In this document: in pieces, positions 53,335 to 64,000 of the stretch
Position numbering within the stretch: position 1 is the stretch's first letter
How the letters are laid out: each line of letters opens with the position of its first letter
Origin: Molanna angustata
Lineage: Eukaryota; Arthropoda; Insecta; Trichoptera; Molannidae
Direction: 5' to 3'
DNA: 64,000 nt
Assembly: GCA_963576475.1 (NCBI GenBank)
Contig: OY754972.1
Location: 7,893,427-7,957,426, forward strand
Program-made: the position numbers and the translations under genes
The notes under the pieces: model-generated
Seen by the model: only the letters and a program-made list of their open reading frames with translations
The model's database searches: none
What the model was told of the DNA's origin: nothing

Positions 53335-54420
53335 TTGGATCAGTAATGGACGTAGGCCCCCTCTGAGAAAAACAGGACTCAACAAGAAAGAAATTAAAAG
53401 AAGGATACGTCTAATATGGGCCGCCTTTTGTAAACTCTTGTCTCCGAAGTACACCAATTATCTGTAAGAGAAAGTCTTTGACGCTTGCGTTTTCCCGGTA
53501 CTGACGTATGGCTGTGAAACTCTTGTGTTTACAAACAGACCTAACAGTAACACAATCTTCTCCTTTATCAGCCTTCTTCCCTCCACAGCTGGAGATAGGC
53601 CTCTTCAATTTCTTTCCATCTTTGTTTATTTGTTGCCATCTGCATCCATTTTCTCCCCGCCGTCCTGACAATATCATCGGTCCATCTTTTTTGGGGCCTG
53701 CCGATACCTCTTCTATTTGCCCATGGTCTCCATTTGAGGATTTTTGTGGCCCAGCCTTATTTCTTCATTTCGGATTCTGTTTCTCAGACTTACTCCGAGC
53801 GTGGATTTTTCCATGGATCGCTGCGAGAATTTAAGTCTTTCAGCGCTTCTTTTGGTGAGAGTCATTGTCTCAAGTCCATATGTCATCACCGGCAGTATGC
53901 AAATTTCAAAAGTTTTTCTTTTTAGGCATATTGGAACCTCATTATTTCCAAAAGACATGTTTTATTTTATTGCAAGCTGTCCAACTAATTCCTATTCGTC
54001 TGGGTATTTCTGCTGTCTGCTTCTATTTTCCCAGCTTAATGTTACAATATAATAAGTAGCACAATTAGCCATGGAAAGGAGAATGCTGGGTATTCCTTTG
54101 AGTGATATTTAATCCAAAATGTTTTAATAATAGAGAAAATTGAAGTCACCAACGTTGTGCAATGTGTTGCCAACGACTAGCCATATGACTGGTCATATGT
54201 AGACTAGGTCCAAGCTGCCAGTGGCACATTTAATATGGAATGAATGATGATATCTGATGGTGAAGGATGATGGGTTGGAACTATGGAGTGCTAGAGGTAT
54301 GTGGAGGAGGAAGCTGGCAGGACCTGCCAATCACCGCAACCCTTTCTGTGTAGTAATTTCCTAAACGATTTTTCATCCCGTGTTTATCTGGTGGTCTGCA
54401 GACGGACAAGAAAAATGGCC
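53335..54420 (+). mobile_element. RTE-like LINE remnant, interrupted by a second RTE-like LINE
   Basis: The left part (53380-53556) reads KEIKRRIRLIWAAFCKLLSP and FDACVFPVLTYGCET. The right part (54066-54420) continues with AMERRMLGIPLSD and decayed VTNVVQCVAND and GTFNME stretches. AGTAACACAAT (53546-53556) and AGTAGCACAAT (54055-54065) form an 11-bp target duplication. Removing the insert makes the two parts contiguous apart from one frameshift. Confidence 0.82.
53557..54054 (-). mobile_element. Nested RTE-like LINE, 5' truncated
   Basis: The minus strand reads CLKRKTFEICILPVMTYGLE, TMTLTKRSAERLKFSQRSME, GVSLRNRIRNEEIR, and after a frameshift DDIVRTAGRKWMQMATNKQR, WKEIEEAYLQLW. Its 3' end lies at 53557 with a GGGAAGAAGG stretch. 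It belongs to the same broad group as its host element but runs opposite. Confidence 0.82.
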
Positions 54421-54600
54421 TCTTAAATGTATGTAGGTACATAATATATGATGTATATTCTTATGTACCTGCAGGTTCTGAAAAAGGAAACAAATAGAGA
54501 TTTATTTTATTTGTCTACGAGTGAGGTTTGTCATACAACATATAGATCTCTATGACTAAAAGATTCCAAATATTAATTGATTCAATTTTTATTTTATTTA

Positions 54601-54787
54601 CCACCGTGGCACAGTTGGTATGTCGTTTGGTTTTTGTTCGATCCCCAGCAGAAATTATATAAATTTATTTATCACGCAAATACAGTTTTTCTGGGCTAAG
54701 AAAACTAAATTTAAATTGGAAAAAATAGCCAAACGCCAATAAACTCGCCACTTAAGCAGGGTGCAAGGAAGTGTTCATTATTATTAA
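54601..54787 (+). mobile_element. SINE family 2, full copy with worn head
   Basis: CCACCGTGGCACAGTTGGTA, then TTGTTCGATCCCCAGCAGA shows A and B boxes; about 20 bp between them are missing relative to 32160-32378. The tail GCCACTTAAGCAGGGTGCA, AGGAAGTGTTCATTATTATT is intact. Confidence 0.85.
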
Positions 54788-55012
54788 TACTTCTTGTCTG
54801 CTGAAACGTGGTACAGGGATGTAACGAGGAAGACTTGGTTGTGGCGAATGACGTGACAATTGCTGCTGCAACGTATTGGAGTGCACTTCTTGTCTGCTGA
54901 AACGTGGTACAGGGATGTAACGAGGAAGACTTGGTTGTGGCGAATGACGTGACAATTGCTGCTGCAACGTATTGGAGTGCAAGGGCCTAATATGTTTTTC
55001 TGGACACGTCAA
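54752..55012 (-). other. 86-codon frame with two identical 32-residue repeats
   Basis: The minus frame begins MTCPEKHIRPL and continues with two copies of a 32-residue block (HSNTLQQQLSRHSPQPSLPR to SRQEV). The block is 96 bp, duplicated exactly at 54791-54982, so frame is kept. Codon use looks more gene-like than its surroundings, with no low complexity. The last codons are in the SINE at 54601-54787, so the true end is lost. It may be an exon scrap of a gene or of a transposase. Not recognised. Confidence 0.35.
54791..54982. repeat. Exact 96-bp tandem duplication
   Basis: The unit starts TTCTTGTCTGCTGAAACGTG and ends GTATTGGAGTGCA. The two copies are identical by eye, pointing to a recent event. 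It begins 4 bp after the SINE family 2 tail. Confidence 0.95.
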
Positions 55013-55070
55013 GTAAGTAAGTACTAGTTATTGGGCACTGTAAACTTCCTGTTTACACGGTAGCGACCAA

Positions 55071-58157
<3,087 letters not shown>

Positions 58158-58350
58158 TACTAGTCGAATCGATTGCGATAGTATGTATTGTTGAAGAATA
58201 CGTACCAAAGTACATATATGTAAACCCATAAATCCAAATTATTGAATATTTTAAGATATTTTGTTTTCTATAAAAAACATGTAGGTATGTATGTATGTAA
58301 GAATAGGATAGTGTGGAGGACAGTCTATTTTTTCTACCCAGAATACTGGA
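58158..58350 (+). mobile_element. Family A internal fragment
   Basis: GATTGCGATAGTATGTATTG, TTTTGTTTTCTATAAAAAAC, ATGTAGGTATGTATGT and ACCCAGAATA match the first 200 bp of family A after the 5' terminus, which is replaced by other sequence. Confidence 0.7.
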
Positions 58351-58498
58351 TTTAATACGTATTTGGCTTGCTGGATTCGCTATTAATTTTTGATCCAAAT
58401 AATGGCGTAAAAGATTACGTTGTTTCATTAAAACATTAAGATGAAATTATAACAAATTTTACATGGAATCCGAGTATACGAACATCCAAGTAAGTTAT

Positions 58499-59088
58499 TC
58501 ATTTATTTATTCATTACAGAATGTAAATGTGTGTATAACTAATAGCAATATATTAAGTGATAGTTTATCTACAACCTTACAGTAATCACAATGTATACAA
58601 GTGAAAAGGCCATAAATGATAAAACAAGTAAAAAAAGTTTTCAAGTAAAAATAGTTATAAAAAAATAACATTAAGCACATGAAAAAGTTAGCATACAAAA
58701 ACATTTGGGTCCAATAAAAATAATAATAATATAAAAACATGAGAATAGTTAAAAATTAAAATTAAATTTAAGAAGCCATAATTCAATAGTATGTATAAGT
58801 GGTGTTGGTGTATTATGTCATCGCTGATGTTGTGGTGATGATTTTTGAATTTGTAGTATTTCATATTTGAATGCTGCGTTTGATATAGAGAAGATGTGTG
58901 TGTCTGGGAAGGTTTTGTTATATTCATTACACATTCTGTTTGTTGGTTTCCTAAATCCTGCATTAGTGTTTGAAGTTAAGGGGAGGAAGAGTAAATTATT
59001 TCGTAGGCATCTGAGTGGTGCATGTATGTTAATTTCGCCAACGAGTGCTGGACAGTCAAAAGTGCTATTGATTATTTTGTGTGGTGTT
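58499..59088 (-). mobile_element. LINE-1 3' end, 5'-truncated copy with 8-bp target duplication
   Basis: Matches LINE-1 from its TTTA tail (8726) through the 3'UTR to the ORF2 C-terminus at about 10635. TAAGTTAT flanks it at 58491-58498 and 59089-59096. It lacks the RTE-like insertion found in the large LINE-1 copy. Some differences in the coding part show the two copies are not identical. Confidence 0.88.
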
Positions 59089-60034
59089 TAAGTTATCTGG
59101 AGATTTACCAATATTAAATAAAAGCCATTGTCATGGAGAAATATTTTGCTTCATGTACAAAAACATAAATCAATATAATAATTTTATACGACAAAATAAA
59201 GACAATGAAAGAGAGATATACCTCATTCATACTATTTTCAACTGACTAAAATATACTTATAATTAGTTGCATGTAACACATGAGATCCAACTGTCGATGG
59301 CGATAGTATGCATAATCAAAGAATACGTACCAAACTATAAACAACACAAATTAATAAATATTTGAAGATATTTTATTTTCTATATAAAACATGTAGGTAT
59401 GTTTGTCAGGATAGGATAGTATGGAGGTCAGTCTTTTTTTCCTTCACAGAATATGAAAACAGCATGATGGTATGTATGTATGTTTGGAGATTTATGTATC
59501 AAACTAATAAGTCTTCTTACATAATGTGTATAGGCGACTACCATACAAATTGTATGAAGTGATATCGTCACTAAAATCAATTTTTATAAAAATTGTTAAA
59601 AAAAAATTGAGATTTACTTCTACAATATTGATATTTTTTATAGAAAACTAAATTATCTAATTGGGGTGTTTCGGTTTTTGTCGATATTTTAAAAATATTT
59701 AGAATTATAGGCAGTTAAACTCATAAATTTATCATAAAAAAATATTTTACTTAATAAAAAATGTTTGAGAAACCCTATAAATTTTTTGAAAAAAAGAAAT
59801 TGGATATTTTGTATTTTTCTATGTTTATACAAATTTTCAGCGTTCTAGCTTTTATGGTTTCTGAGATATATGGAAAAATATACCAAAATTTCAAAAATTG
59901 ACTACCCCTGACTGAAACATAAATTCAAAATTATGAGTATAAAAGTTTTGTAGGCCTATAATTGTTTATATATATTATTCTGAAATTTTGGGCTCTGTGA
60001 ATTGAGCGGATCAAAAGTTATAAGGGGGGACGGA

Positions 60035-60205
<171 letters not shown>

Positions 60206-60250
60206 TAAAATGTTCTTCTCCGAATTCTGAGTAAATCCATGTAGAGGAAC

Positions 60251-60800
60251 ATATTATTTTTATTTTATTCCAGGAACAGACAGTTATATATAGCTTGTGG
60301 GAGTAAAAAAAAACAATATATATATATACAAAACCAATAAAGTTCCCTAATGCTTTTATACAATCAAAATAAAAATAATGGCTAGATAATGTGAGTGATC
60401 ATTACAATACAAAATATATAATATAAACAACAAAAAAAATACTTATTCATAACCTATTACAAACCTCTATAGAACAGGAAGGGAGAGGAAATAGAGGGAT
60501 AGGAATAACCTCGAAGATTTTCTATTTCGCCCCAATAGATCACACCAACAACAGCCCCACCCGGGACCTAAATTTACCAAGGTTATCTTGAAAAATGTCC
60601 AGGGTTTGCGCATTATTTAATTTATTGTATTTGGTTGTTGAACGATTAATGAATGATTTTTTTATGAAATTGGTTCGCGGGCATTTTACAAAGAACAATT
60701 CGTTTGATCGAGTGTGACGTGACGCTGGGGACAATTAAAAGATATTTGTCCAAGTAAGTATGAAGAATCGGTTGTGTTGTTAACAATTTTGTACAATTTT
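60251..60800 (-). mobile_element. Jockey/CR1-like LINE 3' end inserted in family A
   Basis: The minus strand reads RSNELFFVKCPRTNFIKKSF, INRSTTKYNKLN, TLDIFQDNLGKF, a LINE ORF2 C-terminus, with stop at 60540. The 3'UTR and TAAAATAAAAATAATA tail end at about 60251. Target duplication not clear. Confidence 0.8.
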
Positions 60801-61079
60801 GTGCTGCGAGGTCTCTAGTTGGTGTTATTAGCATGGAAAAAGTCCACTACGCCATACAAAATTTTCCTTCGTACACGCATCTTGGCTTAATAATGTCGAT
60901 TCATTCAGAGAATTGAATTCTCATGAACGAATCGACAGTTGGAAATACGAATACAACTAAGATGTTTTATGTTTATGAGAATATTTTAGTACAATATTTA
61001 AGAAAATCCGCAAAATTCTGCTGGATTGTAATCCCTAATCCTGATTTATTCATAAATTAAGCAAAAATGCTAGAGCTAT

Positions 61080-61165
61080 TGGTGAACGGAATCGCTAATG
61101 GCAGGATTCGAACTCGCGATCACTGGATTACAATCTCAGAGCGCTAACCGCTCTGCCATCACCAT
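61080..61165 (-). mobile_element. SINE family 3, minus copy
   Basis: The reverse strand has GGCAGAGCGGTTAGCGCTCT, then CCAGTGATCGCGAGTTCGAA, TCCTGCCATTAGCGATTCCG. The anticodon arm reads GAGATTGTAATCCAG, different from the other copies. The body with AAGC A-rich tail extends towards 61020. Confidence 0.75.
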
Positions 61166-61169
61166 CAAA

Positions 61170-61720
61170 ATTATTATTTTTACCATTACGAACTTCCTCA
61201 GAGTATTAAAGCTAACCAATGTGTAAATTGTTAATTAAATAATAAATCAAAATAAAATGCAACAAACGCACCGATCAAGCTTTCAATTGGGAATAATTCA
61301 CCCTTCCAGATACTTAACACATTGAACAATAAGGCTCTGAGGAGGTCCATATACTACCTATCAATCATACTGATTACTATGCGTTAGTTGTATTGTCACC
61401 TCATTTATAAGGATTGTTGATATCAATGTTTACAAATCAATATATCAAAAAATGGCGATACTAAAAGGTTACTTCGGCATTTCATAGATGGCGTTGGTGT
61501 TTTCGGCTTATTTTCAAACGAAGAGATGTTCATGATTATAATATAGAACTTTCAAAAATTATATTGATAGGGAACTCAACAGGAAGTGATCACGTAAATC
61601 GGCCGATGACGGGTCGTAAGCCCTGTAGGTGCCTTGAGTTGCTGGTTCTCCTATAACGTTCCATCTTTGTCTATATTGAGATGTTAAAATTTGTCATAAA
61701 AAAACAAATTTTTAAAATTC
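61170..61720 (-). repeat. Repeat family B, copy 4, with its companion block
   Basis: 61170-61385 equals 46080-46290; 61390-61720 is the reverse of family B (ACGGGTCGTAAGCCCTGTAG, GTGCCTTGAGTTG, CATAGATGGCG). SINE family 3 lies on the left and SINE family 1 on the right. Confidence 0.75.
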
Positions 61721-61722
61721 AT

Positions 61723-61955
61723 GTCGGCCTTCATGGCTCAGTTGGTTAGATATCTGACTGTTGAGTCAAAGGTCCCGGGTTCGATTCCCGGTGGAGACAC
61801 AGTTTTTAACTGTGTTTTCAGCCTGGATCTGTGAGACGATAAATAACGTAAGTCACCAGAATGTGACAACTTGTTATTGGGTGCGTGTTAAATTAATATT
61901 TAACATAGTACCTGTTAGTTGCCCGAGAAAAATGTAAAAATAAATAAATAAATTA
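61723..61955 (+). mobile_element. SINE family 1, full copy
   Basis: GTCGGCCTTCATGGCTCAGT, TGGTTAGATATC, B box GGTCCCGGGTTCGATTCCC, body GATCTGTGAGACGAT, ATGTGACAACTTGTTATTGG, and AAATAAATAAATAAATT end. The B box is a perfect pol III match, making this the most likely active copy. Confidence 0.88.
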
Positions 61956-62039
61956 TTGAAAATTTTTTAAGCTTGCTTTAAAATATGTTGTTTTGCACTT
62001 AACTGTATGAACAGTTTGTTAGAGCGAGCTCTCTCGTAA

Positions 62040-63346
62040 ACGCAATCACATGTTTACTCTACAATCAATTTAAAACGAGTGGGTTGTGGCCAACACTAAA
62101 CTCTCCACACCAAAGTAAGAATTCATATTTTCTTCTTGAAATGTTGACAATCTCAATATGGTAAAGAATGCTTATGTTGTATGAAATTTTTTAATAAAAG
62201 CAGATAAATTTTGTTTAAAAGAACGTTAGAGCATTTCGACAATTTTGACACGTGATATCATATGAAGTAATTTTATGTTATTCATGGAAAGCTAATCAGT
62301 TCTTTTTTCAAGCTTTTTACATTATAACATGAAATAAAATTACTGAACTTTTCCATACATAAGAAATTTATCTAATTATATACATTTTTATTCATTCTAA
62401 AATTTTACTACCAGGAATATAAATTTTCTAACGATAGTATATTTTAATGTTAAGATAGAAAACCTATTAATGCAGTATGGTGAAGAATGCTTATGTTGTA
62501 TGAAATATTATAATAAACGCAGATAAATTTTGTTTTAAAGAGCGTCAGAGCATTTTGACAATTTTGACACGTGATATCATATGAAGAAATTTTATGATAT
62601 GTATGAAAAGCTAATCAGTTCTAAGTTCAAGCTATTAATATTCTTATATCAATATGAAATCAAAGAACTGAACATTGCCAAACATAAAAAAAATCTCTTG
62701 TTACATATTAGTTTCATACAAAAATTCATAAAATAATTTTTGAAACCGTTGAATATTTTTCCTTTAACATTGACCAACTTTGAATACAATTTTATGAAGG
62801 TTCTTGGTGTTGTATAAATAGTTGAAACCAAATTAAAATATCTCTAATTTCCAGGTCGTGAGATCATTTTTTCAGTTTTAATAGAAGAAATCATAAAGAA
62901 ACATAGAGAAAAAATGAACCGTTGTCTATGGAAAACTTATCAGCTCTAAGTTTATGGACTTAACATATATGATATGAATATGAAGTCAATCGGACTTATA
63001 GTTTGGGCTGCAGAGAGGACACAAAAAAAAACAATGTAAATGATGAATTTATAGAGAAGAATTCAAAATTTGTCTATGGAAAACTAATCAGCTCTAGGTC
63101 TATGCACTTTTCACATATGATGTTAATATGAAGTCGATCGGACTTATAGTTTGGGCTGTAAAGAGGACACAAAAAAGATTTTCCGTACGCCGTACGCCAT
63201 ACGCCGTACTTCATACATACAAACACATCATGACGAAACTCACAGTGTGCACCCTTTACATGATACCCGTTGAGAAATTGATGTAAAAAAATACGCTTAT
63301 AAATTTGTTAAATCATGACTCTCCCCTATTTCATAGTGTGGAGAGT
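62040..63346. repeat. Repeat family D element with internal tandem units
   Basis: ACTCTCCACAC at 62100-62110 and its complement GTGTGGAGAGT at 63336-63346 suggest inverted ends. Inside are two ~310-bp related blocks (from about 62155 and 62470; shared AGAATGCTTATGTTGTATGA, TTTTGACACGTGATATCATA) and two ~150-bp blocks (62920-63030, 63080-63180; ATCGGACTTATAGTTTGGGC). The right part has CGTACGCCGTACGCCATACG and matches 17240-17400. GGGTTGTGGCCAACACTAAA on the left matches 2340-2365 reversed. Confidence 0.65.
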
Positions 63347-64000
63347 AAAAATATACACAATACAATAAGAATTCATCATTTTTTTTTATTTTTATTTATT
63401 AGTTAATTGTATATAAAAATATTATTTTACAGTAAATAAATGATAAAAAAATAAGTATGTAGTTCTCATAATAATAAGTTGAAAAGTCACGTGTTCAAAC
63501 ATCCTGTGAAGTTACATTATGGAAAAAAGTCTTTGAAATACACCAAAAGAATTTTATAAAACAACATTAATATTTCCTTTGATGATTGCAAATAATAATA
63601 CTGTTGTTTGACGTAATGTAATGGCCTTTTCATTATTCCCCGGAATCGTATTAATTCCTGACAACGAATCACACAAAAACGAGCTTTTCCTATTATATAA
63701 AAAAATCCTTGGTTTTTTTTCTTTGACCAAAAATACTCACCGATAATAATCGATTTCATCAATCATAAAGACATGCTCAGCTCCTGTATACATATCCTCG
63801 TTGGTACTTCTGAGAACAATATAGAATTATTATTGGGGGGTTATTCGACCTATGGAGTTAAGGTTGTGTCGTGAAAGACCAAGCTGACACTTTATTATAA
63901 TACTAAGTCAGAAAAGTGTTGACCTGGACTCGAACTAAAAGAGATTAGAATCAACATGACATTTTTGATAGCAAGATCCTACGGCCAATATACAGAGCTG
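63347..64000. other. Right end of the window
   Basis: AT-rich, with a T-rich tail-like stretch at 63375-63400 (TTTTTATTTTTATTTATTAG) that may be the 3' end of a reverse LINE. The minus 81-codon frame (63517-63762) is unrecognised. Nothing else seen. Confidence 0.35.

Overview
This window is strongly AT-rich eukaryotic DNA. It almost certainly comes from an insect: introns are GT-AG, a Spätzle-type immune/developmental cytokine gene is split over small exons, and repeats fill most of the rest. The motif style (many TAGGTAC/GTACCTAC strings, arthropod-type LINE 3' tails, tRNA-headed SINEs) would suit Lepidoptera or Hemiptera, but the order cannot be fixed from sequence alone. No bacterial genes, rRNA, CRISPR array or functional tRNA gene was found.

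The left 6.6 kb holds the only convincing host gene. Six exons on the + strand (506-6507) join in frame to give about 182 residues: a signal peptide, a short pro-region, an EKR processing site and a C-terminal Spätzle cystine-knot domain. No exon but the last is longer than 101 nt, so the gene is invisible to simple ORF calling. Its introns carry old LINE debris.

From 6.6 to 64 kb I see layers of mobile DNA. The two best-preserved elements are Jockey/CR1-type LINEs on the - strand. LINE-1 (about 8.73-15.04 kb) has ORF1 with an FP25K-like domain, an unexplained 372-codon bridging frame, and an intact endonuclease-RT ORF2; a 5'-truncated RTE-like LINE with a 13-bp target duplication sits in its 3'UTR. 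LINE-2 (about 25.06-28.9 kb) has an intact ORF2 preceded by in-frame tandem copies of its own endonuclease start. Around them lie more than a dozen C-terminal LINE remnants of RTE-like, Jockey/CR1-like and R1/I-like type, three tRNA-derived SINE families, a hAT MITE with an 8-bp target duplication, a 411-bp Helitron inside a foldback element, a Harbinger-like element with a Myb/SANT-like reading frame, and a ~1 kb family (family A) with 14-bp inverted repeats, present in five large copies and several fragments.

Simple and tandem repeats are prominent: a 298-bp perfect (AT)n, a long (CA)n, a ~1 kb TTTTAGTTTCACTTGTACATTA-type minisatellite, ~30-bp and ~92-bp minisatellites, a 96-bp exact tandem duplication that also duplicates 32 codons in frame, and an 83-bp perfect inverted repeat. 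The pieces interact mainly as insertion into insertion: target duplications and interrupted copies give a relative order of events at several places.
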